A stretch of DNA of 64,000 bases from Cryptomeria japonica (GCF_030272615.1 NC_081407.1:436326230-436390229), one strand, 5' to 3'. Shown: positions 11,279-24,008, counted from the first letter of the stretch. Numbers and translations are program-made. The notes: a model not told the origin generated them from the letters alone.

Positions 11279-12768
11279 TATTAGTTCTGATACTTGATGT
11301 AAGGTATAGATGCCAATAGCTAATCAAGATGAGAGGGGGGGGGGTGAATCATACAAACTTAAACTTCCATAAATCAACAGATTCAACCTCGGTAACTTAT
11401 ACTTCAACAACTTAACCAAAAACTGTTAAACATGAAAACTTATAAACAGATAACACCACAAAACATATAACACCAGATTTAACGTGGAACCCAAATAGGG
11501 AAAAACCACTGTGGGATTTAAGACCCACTAAGAAATATACTCTTCTAGAGTATGCTTGGTTAAAAGCAAATCCTGTTAAAGATTACATTGCTAGATGTGA
11601 CCTGGTTAAGGGATTTCCCTCAGATCTGTTAGGATCTTCACCTTGTTAGAGGTGACCTTGTTAAAGGGTTTCAAACACTCAATCATAATGTCACCTTGCT
11701 AGAGGATTTGCAAATAAGACTGTTAAGTCCACTCAGTTAAGAGATTTTCTGTCACTTACAAATAAACAACAGTAATGAGTATGTCTGCAACTTTGCATTT
11801 AAAATGCTAAAGCAAATTCTTATTTGCTCAATACAATCTAGTCATAGGACTTATCTTGTCCCTCTGTTGGGCTCCTCTACTCTGTTATTCAAATAGGTCT
11901 TCAAGCTTCTGTGCTCGTTAATCACTATGTAGCATCCCTGTGCTTACACTTGCCCGCATACATTATTTATTAATAGTTCCTTATTTATAAACAATTTGCT
12001 ATCTGCTTAATCTTTTTGATCATATTTCCCATGATCAATCATAGCCATCAGATCTTCAATCTTGACTAGGTTCATTGTATCCTTTCAATCTGAAAATGTT
12101 TTACCTCGCCTTGGAACTTACATACATTTCTTGGAACTTGTGCTAGGGTATTGCGGTTCAATTTGAGCTGTAGATCTTTCTGCCAATCTTTCAATGCCAT
12201 AGATCCTTAACAAACTTCATACACATTGTATCAATCATTTAATCATATCCAGCTCATCAGCTTCCATCATTAAATAATGCATGTATTCATCCAATGCATT
12301 CTGTTATTACTCAGTTTCAACTCGGTAAATACTAAACTTCACTCGGTAGACTTCATTAACCGATAGCGATAACCTTAGGGTTTACCGACTAGGTTCCTTG
12401 CTTGGTAACATAGTATAGTATTAACCTTACAAACAATAGCATAAGTAGAATATCAAAACAATCTAAATATCATGATCTCATCATTGTCTAACTCGGTAAT
12501 AGTTACCTATTGAATAACTTATTCCTCCCCTTATTCATCACATTCTTTCTGTGTCTTTTACTGACTTCTTAATTCTCTTCAAAACATACTTCTTAAGATA
12601 TGGCAACATCATACTAAATCAGAAAATCAATTTCTTGACATCAATGACAAAATAATATTGTTAAGACAGTAAACATTTTTAATCAGTTATATCCATAATC
12701 ATCAACAACCTTCTCAATATCCTTATTGAAATGCCAACAATCTCTTCTTGTCTGTTATAATGCCAACA
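11279..12768 (-). repeat. Copia C 3' LTR
   Basis: Direct repeat of 17325-18829. A run of ten or more G near 11331-11342, just inside the end, corresponds to the conserved C-run after GATTCA in copia LTRs. TATA-like TATTTATA (plus reading) at 11982-11989. Confidence 0.9.
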
Positions 12769-13121
12769 ATCTCCCCCTTTGGCATTGATGGCAAAACCAA
12801 TTGATTTGACCTAAATTATTTGAATTCAGATTGCTGTGACGCTCTCCCCCTTTCATTAGTCTTCTCCCCCACACATTAGTCTTCTCCCCCTTTGAAAACA
12901 ATGCCAAAAGAAAACTAATACATATTTTCTTCCTGTGTGAAGTAATTCCTTTGCTGTTCGGTATCAACTCAGTCTCAGTTAGAGCATTTTGTCTTCAATT
13001 CCTCTTCCCTATTTTTGTTTCCTGCACACCTTTAGTGAAGCCTCCTAAAGTGTGTAAATCAACATCAACTCCTAAAAGGTATTCTTTAGAGTCATCTAAT
13101 TGATGCTTTCACTGAACTCGG
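12769..13121 (-). other. Copia C 3' untranslated region with repeated polypurine tracts
   Basis: Next to the LTR the minus strand reads CAAAGGGGGAGAT (12769-12781), the functional tract. Further copies of GGGGGAGA lie at about 12842-12852, 12862-12869 and 12884-12894. No ORF. Confidence 0.8.
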
Positions 13122-13784
13122 TCAGTGAGTAGAAGATAGGCGTAGGACCCCTAACTTACTTCTGAGATACTCAAAAGTGTCCCTTGGCAGTGGCTTGGTG
13201 AAAATATCTGCTATTTGTTCCTTTGAGCTAACATATTCCAATGCCATTTTCTTCTCTTGAACTTCTTTTCTAAGATAATGATATTTGATAGAGACGTGCT
13301 TTGTCTTAGAGTGCATTACAGGATTCTTTGAAATGTTAATGGCACTAGTATTATCACAAAATATAGTTACTGGCTTGGTAACTTTCTCATTTATGCCTTC
13401 CAACAGCTGTTTGATCCATGCTATATTGGTACAATTCAATTTTGCAACAACATATTCAGCTTCTGCTATTGATTGTGAAATACATCCTTGTTTCTTGCTA
13501 AGCCAACTTACTAGTCTTTCTCCTAAAAAGAAAGCTCCACCACTTGTGCTTTTCCTATCGTCTATGTTGCCTGCCCAATCAACATCAGTATAAACTTTTA
13601 AATCAAAGTCATTTCCTTTCTGATATACTAAGCCATAATCCTCAATGCCTTTCAAGTATCTGAAAAATCTATTGATTGCTGTCATATGAGTTTCCTTAGG
13701 ATCTGCAGAGAATCTTGCTACAATACCTACTGCATGTGCTATATTTGGCCTGCTGTGAACAACATATTGCAACTTTCCAATCAT
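13122..13784 (-). pseudogene. Copia C RNase H and end of pol
   Basis: About 220 codons. Begins with the end of RT (MIGKLQYVVHSRPNIAHAV), then copia RNase H with YTDVDWAG (first Asp), STSG, the Glu-containing AEAEYVVA, FCDNTSAI, and HIDIKYHFLR-like and EQIADIFTKPLPR-like C-terminal blocks. It would degrade the RNA template during cDNA synthesis. Same frame as RT, separated from it by one stop at 13788. Confidence 0.9.
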
Positions 13785-14894
13785 AGATTAGTAAAGTGTC
13801 TCATCAACAGATGTAGATTCATCATTCTTTGATAGTTTACAGTTGGTAGTCATAGGAGTACTTACTGGTTTTGAATCCTCCATTCCAAATTTCTTCAAGA
13901 TTTCCTTTATGTACTTGGATTGAGTAATGAAAATCTCATCTTTCATTTGCAGTATATGTAGACCTATAAAATACTTTATTTCACCGATTAATGACATCTC
14001 AAATTCTTTGCCCATTTCATTTCCAAAGTTCTTGCATAAAGAGTCATTTCCACAAAATATAATGTCATCAACAAATATGGCTGAAATCAATATTCCATTG
14101 TCCTCATCTCTCTTCTTGTACATATTGCTATTTTCACTTGTCCTTATAAAACCAATCTTGATTAAATAAGAGTGCAATCTTTCATACCATGCTCTAGGTG
14201 CTTGTTTCAGACCTTTTAAAGCTTTGTTCAGTTTACATACCTGATCTTTACTCTTGTCTTCAACAAATCCTTCAGGTTGTTCAATGTAAACTTCTTTTAG
14301 TATACCACTAAAAAATGCAGATTTGACATCCATTTGATATACCTTGAAATTTTTGAAAGCAACATATGCCAACAATGTTCTTATTCCTTCAAGTCTAGCC
14401 ACAGGTGCAAAGGTTTCACCATAATCTATTCCTTCTTCTTGAGCATAACCTTTGCAAACTAGTCTTGCTTTATTTCAAATGACCTCACCTTTTTCATTTA
14501 GCTTGTTTCTGAAAATCCACTTTGTACCGATCACATTTTTGTCCTTTGGTCTTGGGATTAGTGTCCATGTGTCATTCTTCTTGATTTGATCAATCTCTTC
14601 TGTCATAGCATTTACCCAATCTTCACTGTTAAATGCCTCTTTCACTATTCTCGGTTCAAATTCAGATATTAGACATGTGTTCTGTCTCAGTTTGTTCCTT
14701 GTCATCAATGGATCATCCTTATCTCCTATAATCTGACTTGATGCATGATGTCTTCTGACATATTTGGCTAATATAGGCTCGATAGGTTCTGTATGATCTT
14801 CTTCATCACTCGGTAACTGGATATTCTCTTCATTTCCTTTAGCAGTTTTCTTGGTAGGACTTCTTGGTTGAACATATACAAATCCTTCATTATC
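13785..14894 (-). pseudogene. Copia C reverse transcriptase
   Basis: RVT_2-type RT in one frame with stops at 14895, 14475 and 13788. Visible blocks: WVNAMTEEIDQIKKNDTW and WIFRNKLNEKGEV at the N-terminus, [17 protein letters not shown] (first catalytic Asp), [25 protein letters not shown], the catalytic FVDDIIF (about 14050), and KYFIGLHI. All active-site aspartates are kept. It copies element RNA into DNA in cytoplasmic particles. Confidence 0.92.
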
Positions 14895-15827
14895 TTATTG
14901 TTCTTTGGAGTTTCCTTCATCATTTCTTTCTGCAAATTCATCAATTTTCACATTTGGACTTTCTAGTATTTTGTTAGATGATTTGATCAGACATTTAAAT
15001 GCTTTGCTTCTAGAAGAATAACCAAGAAATGTTCCTTCTTCACTTTTCTGATCAAACTTACCATTTCTGTCATCTTTGTGAACATAGCATCTACTTCCAA
15101 AGATTTTAAAGTAACTTACATTAGGTTTCTTGTCATACCAGATCTCATATGGTGTCTTCATAGTTCCTTTCTTCAATTGAACTCGGTTCAGGGTGTAAAC
15201 AACAGTGCTTATTGCTTCTCTCCAAAATTTTTGTGGTACTTTCTTTTCTATCATCAAGGTTCTTGCACAATCCATAATTGATCTATTTCTTCTCTCGGCT
15301 ATCATATTTTGCTGGGGTATTCTCAGTGCAGATACTTGCCTCTTTATACCATGATCATTGCAGTATAAGTTAAATTCATCAGAAGTGAATTCTCCTCCTC
15401 TATCAGATCTAAGACATTTCAGTTGTCTTCCTATTTCATTTTCAACTCTTGCCTTGTACCATTTAAACATTTGAAAAGCTTCTAATTTTTCTTTTAAAAA
15501 CATTACTAACATCATCCTTGAGTAATCATCCACAAATAATATGAAATATTTATCACCATAATAACTCTGAACTTTCATAGGACCACAAAGATCAGTATAC
15601 ACTAGATCTAAAATTCCTTTAGAAGTGTAGGACTTACTTGTAACGCTTGATCTTGTCATCTTACCCATCTGACATCCTCGACACATAGCATTCTCAGGTT
15701 TTTCAAGACTCGGTAGACCTCTTACTCAGTGCTTCTTGCTTATTTTGATCAGATTATCAAAATTTACATGACAAAACCTTTTATGCCATAACCAGGTATC
15801 ATCTATCTTTGCATATAGACACTTATT
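14895..15827 (-). pseudogene. Copia C integrase with pre-integrase zinc finger
   Basis: The zinc-binding part has WHKRFCHVNFDNL and MCRGCQMGK; the core has VYTDLCGPM (first Asp), LRSDRGGEF (second Asp) and the Glu in IAERRNRS, so the D,D,E triad is complete. The chromodomain-free C-terminal part has TPYEIWYDKKPN and FGSRCYVH. One stop lies near 15720 in the zinc-binding part. Integrates the cDNA; the TAAGC duplication shows a past event. Confidence 0.9.
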
Positions 15828-16379
15828 TCAAGTTGAGTCAAGGTGAAATGTGTTACCTTTTGTTTGTGTCCCGGTAGTTGCTAACTTTCCATGCTTGTCA
15901 TGAACTTTGAAAATTCCTTTTTGAAACTCTATTCGGTATCCTGTATTGTTTAGCTGTGCTACACTCAACAAATTGTATTTCAAACCTTCAACCCAATAAA
16001 CATCATCACATTTAGTATTGTCAAGAAGTGTTATATATCCTTTACCTTTCACTAGACATGGTGTATCATTACCAAATCTTACATAACCTCCATCATAATC
16101 TTCTAATATAACAAACTTGTGTTTATCACCTATCATGTGATGTGAGCATCCACTATCTATGATCCAAGAATCATTAGTATTTATGTGAGATATTAAAGCT
16201 TTTTCTTCATACCTTTCTTCATCTGATCCATCTTCGATAGCCACATAAACAACTTCCTCTGTATCAGTTTCATCTGATTTATCATCATTAGATTCCTCAT
16301 CAGCTATTAGACATGTCTTTTTATCTCTTCTTCTGAAGTCTCGATGTCCTCTGTAATGATTATCTTTCTGTCTGTCATA
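15828..16379 (-). pseudogene. Copia C aspartic protease region
   Basis: Active-site block WIIDSGCSHHM near 16160, a copia-type D-S-G-C motif, preceded by an acidic linker. Bounded by stops at 16380 and 15828. It would cut the Gag-Pol polyprotein. Confidence 0.88.
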
Positions 16380-17213
16380 TCAGTAATCTCTCTTTTCACT
16401 GGATTCTTTGTCAGGATAATTAGAAGCCATATGTCCTATTATATCAACGTTAAAACATTTCGAAGGCAACTTTCCTTTGTACTTCCCTTTTCCTCTCGGT
16501 AGCCTTTTGGCTAATAGTGCTTCAAACTCTTCTTGCTTTCTGATTTCTTCATAAATTTTGTGTACCTCCTCCATGTTTTTGTGAAATCTTTCACTTGCTC
16601 CACTGTGATTCCCTTCAGAATACTTATACTTTCTATCATTGTAATCATCAGATTCATCAAGATGAAAAGAAATAAATGCAGACTCATTTTATTTAATGAA
16701 GACCCACTGTTATCAGAGTTACCTAACTCAAATGCATGTAGCTTACCAATAGTAGCATCCAAAGAAACTGGCATATTGGGTATAGACCTCAATTCATTGA
16801 TTGCAGAGACTCAGATTGCATAAGTAGGTAGAAGGGTTCTTAATAACTTACTTGTGACATCCTTCTCTTCAATGGTTCCTCCTGCTCCTTTGATTTGATT
16901 GACAATCTCCTTTAACCTTGTACTGTACTGGGTTATGTCCTCTTAGACTGTCCACTTTTGCTCTTTGAACATGTTCATCACCACCATACACAGATATGAG
17001 CTTGTCCCACATTGCCTTGGCATCATTGCAGCCTTCTAGATCATTAAACTCTGAGTCGGTCAATGCAGATGTTATTTCAATCATTGCTTGAATATGTTCT
17101 TGCTTTGCCTTTATCTCTTCCATTGTCAATGGATAGGTGCTAGGTGTAATGAAATCATTCTCTAGATAATATACAACATATTCTCTAGGTGCAGCTTCAT
17201 CCTTTTCTGCCAT
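16380..17213 (-). pseudogene. Copia C gag
   Basis: ATG at 17211-17213, about 97 bp after the primer site. The N-terminal part (MAEKDEAAPREYVVYYLEND) and AMWDKLISVYGGDE are UBN2/gag-like. Frame changes near 16900 and near 16600 split the ORF into three pieces; the last carries a decayed zinc knuckle (CFNVDIIGHMASNYP, second and last Cys lost). Confidence 0.82.
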
Positions 17214-17310
17214 GTAGAGAAACTTGACTTGTTCAGCTTCGGTGCATCCCTCTTATACATCTTTGGATCTTTTCCTCAAGTACCTTTAAACTTTTCTTCC
17301 AGAGTCCAAA

Positions 17311-17322
17311 GCTCTGATACCA
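17311..17322 (-). other. Copia C primer binding site (initiator Met tRNA)
   Basis: Minus strand TGGTATCAGAGC, two bases from the LTR; identical to that of element A. Confidence 0.92.
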
Positions 17323-17324
17323 AT

Positions 17325-18829
17325 TGTTAGTTCTAATACTTGATGTAAAGTATAGATTCCATTAGCTAATCAAGATGAGAGGGGGGGGGGTGAATCATAC
17401 AAACTTCAACTTCCATAAATCAACAGATTCAACCTCGGTAACTTATACTTCAGCAACTTAACCAAAAACTGTTAAACATGAAAACTTATAAATAGATAAC
17501 ACCACAAAACATATAACACCAGATTTAATGTGGAAACCCAAATAGGGAAAAACCACTATGGGATTTCAGACCCACTAAGAAATATACTCTTCTAGAGTAT
17601 GCTCGGTTAAAAGCAAATCCTATTAAAGATTACAAACACATTGCTAGATGTGACCCGGTTAAGGGATTTCCCTCAGATCTGTTAGGATCTTCACCTTGTT
17701 AGAGGTGACCTTGTTAAAGGGTTTCAAACACTCAATCAAAATTTCACCTTGCTAGAGGATTTACAAATAAGACTGTTAAGTCCACTCGGTTAAGAGATTT
17801 TCTGTCACTTACAAATAAACAACAATAATGAGTATGTCTGCAACTTTGCATCTAAAATGCTAAAGAAGATTCTTATTTGCTCAATACAATCTAGTCATAG
17901 GACTTATCTTGTCCTTCTGCTGGGCTCCTCTACTCTATTATTCAAACAGGTCTTCAAGCTTCTGTGCTCGTTAATCACTATGTAGCATCCCTGTGCTTAC
18001 ACTTGCCTGCATACATTGTTTATCAACAGTTCCTTATTTATAAACAATTTGCTAACTGCTTAATCTTTTTGATCACATTTCCCATGATCAATCATAGCCA
18101 TCAGATCTTCAATCTTGACTAGGTTCAATGTATCCTTTCGATATGAAAACATTTTACCTCGCCTTGGAACTTGCATACATTTCTTGGAACTTGTGTTAGG
18201 GTATTGCGGTTCAATATGGGTTGTAGATCTTTCTGCTGATCTTTCAATGCCATAGATCCTTAACAAACTTCATACACGTTGTATCAATCATTTAATCATA
18301 TCCAACTCATCACCTTCCATCATTAAATAACACATGTATTCATCCAATGCATTCTGTTATTACTCGGTTGCAACTCGGTAAATACTAAACTTCACTCGAT
18401 AGACATTCTGCCTTCATTAATTGATAGCGATAACCTTAGGGCTTACCGACTAGGTTCCTTGCTCGGTAACATAGTATAGTATTAACCTTACAAATAATAG
18501 CATAAGTAGGATAACAAAACAATCTAAACATCATGATCTCATCATTGTCTAACTCGGTAATAGTTGCCCATTGAATAAATTATTCCTCCCCTTATTCATC
18601 ACATTCTTTCTGTGTCTTTTACCGACATCTTAATTATCTTCAAAACATACTTCTTAAGATATGGCAACATCATACTAAATTAGAAAATCAATTTCTTGAC
18701 ATCAATGACAAAATAATATTGTTAAGACAGTAAACATCCTTAATCAGTTATATCCATAATCATCAACAACCTTCTCAATATCCTTATTGAAATGCCAACA
18801 ATCTCTTCTTGTCTGTTATAATGCCAACA
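17325..18829 (-). repeat. Copia C 5' LTR
   Basis: 1505 bp, minus strand TGTTGGCATTATAAC...AACTAACA. Differs from the left LTR by scattered substitutions and small indels. Confidence 0.92.
18035..18042 (-). promoter_or_regulatory. TATA box of copia C 5' LTR
   Basis: Minus strand reads TTGTTTATAAATAAGG; conserved in both LTRs. Likely promoter of the genomic RNA. Confidence 0.55.
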
Positions 18830-19440
18830 TAAGCTTCATCAGACTAATATTTTCACTCTTATTCTTTTCTTTCTTTTTTTTGTTTAGAACATATTTTCAC
18901 TTTGCTAGATACAAAGCCTTGACTGCTTGAAATTTTGAAGCAACTTTCAAAACGATGAAGCTTTGAGACTGGGTTGGGGACCATAGTGGACAATGAAAAC
19001 AACTTAACTTCATATTTTTCACTCGGAAACAAGTTCTGCTAACACCTTCAATAATTTCATGATGTATCTTAGTGTGATGATAGTGCTGGGTAATCATGTT
19101 AGTCCTCACCAATCGAATATCAAAATTCAAATCATTATTAATCTCTTATATCTGACCTTGGACGAATGTAGGCAAGGATTTCAAAACTAACCAATAGAAT
19201 TATGAAGTTATAAAGAGCTAAGAGTTGAATTCTCCCCAAAGATAACCATGTCATGTAGAGAATATCAACCATGCCAAAAAATTTGAAACTAAATGCTTTC
19301 CCAAAATAGAACAGAACAACCGAGCAAAAGCAAAGGAACATGACAAAAGGAAAAACAAGCAAAGCATGAAAACAAGCAAAACAAGACAACAAATAAAATA
19401 ACTAAACTAATATAGTACAAAGGATCAAGCTCCACTAAGG
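18830..19440 (-). other. Element E 3' region, right piece
   Basis: Follows the integrase end of E; no coding or LTR signal. Starts with the right copy of the TAAGC target duplication of C. Confidence 0.5.
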
Positions 19441-20613
19441 GTTAATCAAATTAATGCTTGAGAAACTGACCGTTGATGGGAAACGGTACAGGTTCTTTAG
19501 TCAAGGAGCTCAATAGAAAAGTGTTCTCTCCTAAAATCTCGGCAATCTAGTAAGGACCTAACCATAATATCTCAAACTTATTGTGATCACCCTTCTTCTC
19601 CTTGGCCTTGTCCCATAAAAGAACTAAGTCAAAGATCTGAAAGGCTTTCACCTTGGCTCTTTTATCAAAGAATCGCTTAACAATGACTTGATGCTTAGCA
19701 AAGTGTTGTAGGGTATTTATCCTTTTCTCATCAAGTTTTAACAAATTCAGGAGGCAAACTTCTACCTGGTCCTCAATTCAAGTTCTTTCATCAATTGGAG
19801 GATAGGGATTTGCAAATTGACTGGGAAAACAAGGTCTTGGCCATAAACAAGATAGTATGGGGAAGTTCCTAGGCCATCCTTAATTCTTGTTCTATCAACC
19901 CAAAGAGCATATTTCAATTGGGTATGCCAGTCTCTAGGATTCTTCTCAAGCAGTTTCTTAATGACATCTAAAATATTCTTATTTGTTGACTCAACTACTC
20001 CATTTTGCTGAGGATAATAGCTAGATAAAAATATAATAACTACCTTGAATTCATATGCCTATTGCATTAATTGTGTAGAAGTAAAAGCTAGGCCATTGTC
20101 ACATACTAGAGTGAAGGGCATTCCAAACCTGGTGACAATATGTTCTTCAAGGAATTTTAGGACTATTTCTGCGGTGGCATTCTTGCATGCTTGAGCTTCT
20201 ATCCAGCAGGTATAATAATCCATGGTGGTTAATATAAAATTATGTCCTACAGATGAATTAGGGTTAATTAATCCAACAAAATCCAATTCCCACTGGGTGA
20301 AAGGTCTAACTTCAAATACTGGTTGGAGGGGCAAGGTGGGATTCCTTTCCTTGGAAGCTGCAGTCTGGTAGGTATGGCAGTGTTTGATGTGCTCATGAGT
20401 GTCTTTAAAAATGATAGACCAATAGTAACCTGCTTTAAATATCTGATGCGCTGTAGTATCTGCCGACCCATGACTGGTGCCATATTTCCCATGAAATTCC
20501 TCAATCATCTTGCAAGCTTCTTGCCGATCAAGACACCTAAGATAGATGCCTTCATAATTCTTTCTATATAGTGTTGAATCTTTGATCATGTAATTAGCAC
20601 TCTTGAGCCTCAA
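19441..20613 (-). pseudogene. Gypsy E integrase
   Basis: Zinc-binding part with GKYGTSHGS and HIKHCHTYQ (one Cys changed), core with WELDFVGLI (Asp), ITRFGMP-like block and LVCDNGLAF (Asp); the expected Glu block lies in a broken stretch near 19980. C-terminal VLLWDKAKEKKGDHNKFE and LWLGPY (19547-19744) is the gypsy GPY/F end. A 1-2 base frame change lies between core and C-terminus. Confidence 0.8.
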
Positions 20614-21170
20614 GGCTCATCTTTGTGTAGTAGTCAATCCCTCAGGATACCTATTGTTGAGCAGGATAAAGATCAAGTCTGTATACCAAGGATCCTGAGT
20701 GAATGACTCTAAAGTGTGCTGTTGACATTGAATATGAGGAGAATCGACTTCTATAGCCTAGGACAAACCCTGGCATGTTACCAACCTCATGGGATGCATC
20801 TCTAAATCAAACTCTTGCAAAATATCCATCCATTTTCCCCAACGTTCTCCAAGTTCACTTTGCATTGATAGTGATTTAACTACTTGGTCAGGTACAATTG
20901 CATATATCTTACTCCATAATATGTAGTGTCTAAATTTCTTCACAACTCTTACTAAAGCAAAAGCCTATTTCTCGAGAGCAAAACATCTTACTTCAGCATT
21001 GTTGAAAGGTGAACTCATGAATGCAATTGGATTTTCATTACTTGCTTGTCTCTATGTCAAAACAACGACACCAAAATGCAATGAGGCAAAAGAGTATATG
21101 TAAAATGGCAGAGTATAATCAAGACTAGTCAACACAAGAGCTTCTACAATGGACTTCTTGATCTAGGAAA
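20614..21170 (-). pseudogene. Gypsy E RNase H (after RT)
   Basis: Decayed RT/RNase H-type domain: a block ending ASNENPIAFMSSPFNN, the ALEKxAFALVRVVKKFRHYI block and WMDILQEFDLEM. Several stops. Followed directly by integrase in minus-strand order. Confidence 0.7.
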
Positions 21171-21953
21171 ATGCTTCTTTTGCTTCAGTGTTCCACTATA
21201 TCATGGCATCCTTCATCATCATCTCGCTTGACTATCTCTGCAAATTTGGTGATGAATTTTCTTACAAAATTAATCTTTTCGAAGAAAGACCCCATCTCTT
21301 TTTTACTTCTAGGCATCTGCAATTTCAGCAATGCTTCTACTCAGTCAGGGTTGATAACTATTCCTCTTTCATAGATCATGTGACCAAGGAGCTTCCCTTT
21401 AGCAACCCCTAATACACACTTTTTGGGATTGAGAGATATCCCACTTTCGACACCTTTCCAGCACTTTACTCAGGTGGTCTGGATGATCTTTCTTGATTTT
21501 GGAGAATATGGTGAGGTCATCCATATATATGATGACACATTTACCAATTAACTCCTTGAAGGTTATGTCCATCACCGTTTGAAAGGTTTCCTTGGCATTA
21601 ATAAACCCAAACGACATCCGACGGTATGCATAAGTGCCCCACTTAGTAGTAAACATTGTCTTCATGCGATCTTTGTGGTTCACCAACACTTGGTTATATC
21701 CATAATAACCATCAAGGAATGACATCATCTGTGAACCATTAATAATTTGTAGCACTTCATCCAGGGAAGGTAGTGAATAATTCTCCTTCTCTGATGCTTT
21801 ATTGAGGCTGCGAAAATCAACACACAGTCTAATCTCTCCATTCTTTTTTTGTACAGGCACCAGATTAGTAACCCAAGTGGAGTGGCATATAGGGAAAATA
21901 ATCCTAGTAGCGAGCAACTTTTGAACTTCTTTGAAAATTAGGGGCTCTATCAA
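21171..21953 (-). pseudogene. Gypsy E reverse transcriptase
   Basis: RVT_1 blocks: STWVTNLVPVQKKNGEIRL, CVDFRSLNKAS, FLDGYYGYNQ, FTTKWGTYAYRRMSFGF, and catalytic IIYMDDLTIF (about 21500). The YMDD aspartates are intact; the frame is lost after SQSQK near 21420 and the thumb/connection is fragmentary. Confidence 0.85.
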
Positions 21954-22041
21954 TAAATTAATAGGTCATGTTTCTACTCGAATGGCTTCGTATTTGGTTT
22001 CAAAGGTATAACATGTGTAATAATAGATGTGTCAAATGTTT

Positions 22042-22925
22042 TCAGGTCTTCATATCCCCATGCCATAACATTAATATACTCTTCAGGATTTGTATGATTT
22101 TCTCCCTCTTAGTGGGAGTGCAAATCTTCCTAGTGTAAACTATCTTCTCTTGACCTTCTTGACCAATATTGTGTGGTTCATATTTTCCAGCATCTGAATC
22201 AGTGGTCAATCTTTCTTTTATCTTGGGATCGGAGTCAAAAAGCCACTCTAAAGTGATCATACCTTTAAGAACTACATTCATGGGGAGATTGACATTTTCT
22301 TCATTACAGTCTTCATCGACAGCATCCGATCTATCATCTTCATCCATAATTTGCTCCTCAAAAGCATTGGAATTAGCAAGGAAAGCTAGGATGTGTCTAT
22401 CATCTTCAAAGAATTGGAAATGCTTGATGTTGTCTGGTATGATGGGTGTGGAGACCAGCTCTACATAAAATATTTTCAAAGGAGACTGGCTTACTGGTTC
22501 CAATTTACTTGTTGCTACAACCAATGCATTTGATATTCCATTTGTTTTTCTGGGTACTAACTGGATGTCAAAAGCATTGAAGTCGTCAATCAACCCCCAT
22601 ACTCAATTCCTATATGCTGCTAGACTTTTATCATGAGATGCATACTGACTTCTTATTTGCTTAACCACCAACTCAAAATCTCCTTGCACTTTTAAGAATT
22701 TAGCTCCCTTTTTATGGGAAAAGAGGAGTCCTCTAACTAGGGCTTCATATTCAATCATATTGTTGGTGCAAGAGAATTGGAGTCAATAGGAAGCTAAAAA
22801 GGATTTTCCTTTCGGACTAGTTAATTCAACTTCGGATCCACTACCTTCTTTGGATTTGGATCCATCAAACTTTAGAAGACAAATTTCATCCTTTAATTTT
22901 TTATATCCTTTGGCTTGGGTTTAGT
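22042..22925 (-). pseudogene. Gypsy E second RNase H-like domain, located before RT
   Basis: Minus strand 22925 downward shows KFDGSKSKEGSGSEVELTS (Asp), NNMIEYEALVRGLLF (Glu), KVQGDFELVVKQIRSQY (Asp), and DFNAFDIQLVPRKTNGISN, the usual end of the plant-gypsy extra RNase H. Two in-frame stops. A following acidic linker (to 22042) has no known domain. The extra RNase H normally seen in Tat elements lies after RT/RNase H, as in D; here it precedes RT. Confidence 0.75.
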
Positions 22926-23660
22926 GATCAACAGGGGAAGATCAATTTCTAAAACTGGTTGCCGCCCCTTTAGTTTGATATCTTCTAGTATCTGAGGTTG
23001 TTCATTTGCATGTTTTGGGAGAACTTTGATAATAGTGGAGGTGAGTTGCTCCGTTTGAAGTTCCATGGGAGTTCAAGTCTCCTCATTCTCCTACTTGTCT
23101 ACTTCAATTAGAAGGACCTCCTTTTTACACTGCTCTGGCTGGGGAGCTTCCATTTTAATTTCCTCTCTTTGAAGAATTTATCTCTCATAATTTAGTTTTT
23201 CACTTTCTTTAGGTGGGGTATCATAATCAATATCTTCGCAAGGGATTGGACTCATCAACTTTGTAACTTCATTTTGACAAGGGATGCAAGATACTTCTGA
23301 GTGTTCCTGATGATGTATCCTACACCATTGGGGGAGTAGTAAATCCCGTACTCTCATGTTATCTCCCAACAAGAACATCCCTTCTTTTATTCCTACAATG
23401 AAATCCTTAATTCTCCCCATATGATTTGCAACATCCACTTGATGGAGCTAAAAAATGGGAGGTGTAGAGAAAGTGAGAATTTCATTCACTTTATAAACTC
23501 CCAGGCTTACTTCAACATATGCTACCTCATTGGGAGCCCCATAATCTATAACCAATTTCTTCAACTTGGGTTCACTGTCAATCCATATCTGGTTACTTAC
23601 ACCCTTCCATGGAAGCCATAAGTATTCAAAGAAAGTTGAAAAGTAACCTCCCAAAGTCTT
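22926..23660 (-). pseudogene. Gypsy E protease-to-RNase H linker
   Basis: Broken coding sequence of the polyprotein in at least two frames (pieces 23178-23438 and 23448-23654). The second piece continues the protease end. No independent domain is recognised. Confidence 0.5.
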
Positions 23661-24008
23661 TTACCAATCTCTACTAAGAAGCATCCCATATACTTCTGGA
23701 ATACCAACTACTTGAATGTTGATATAACGAGATATGCACGGTTCATCCCCCAATTGAATATACACATCTTTCAACTCCCCAATCACATTCATCTTGGTCT
23801 TGTCTAATTGTACCACTTTTCTATTTGCATGCACCAGATTAAGACCAAGCTTTTGACATATGGAATAAGGGATCACATTTCCAGAAGCACCTAAATCTAC
23901 CAAACAATTATGTAAATTCTTTTCGCATATCTTTAGGCTAGGCAAGAATGGAGGGTTCTCAATGGCATCATTGTTAATATTAGCATTGACTTCATTCAAA
24001 TCAATCAT
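23661..24008 (-). pseudogene. Gypsy E aspartic protease
   Basis: CLVDLGASGNVIPYSI is the active-site loop (Ser of D-S-G-A replaced by Leu), with GELKDVYIQLGD and the terminal GMLLSRDW typical of gypsy retropepsins. About 115 codons are open. Confidence 0.8.

Larger units (their letters stand above)
11279..18829 (-). mobile_element. Copia element C, full-length outline (7.55 kb, minus strand)
   Basis: LTRs 17325-18829 (5', 1505 bp) and 11279-12768 (3', 1490 bp); initiator-Met primer site at 17311-17322; polypurine tract beside the 3' LTR; perfect 5-bp target duplication TAAGC at 11274-11278 and 18830-18834. Order gag, protease, integrase, RT, RNase H is the copia order. From the zinc knuckle to the RNase H end the frame is continuous, broken only by stops; gag has two frameshifts. 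It lies in the 3' region of E. The left LTR begins TA instead of TG. Confidence 0.95.
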
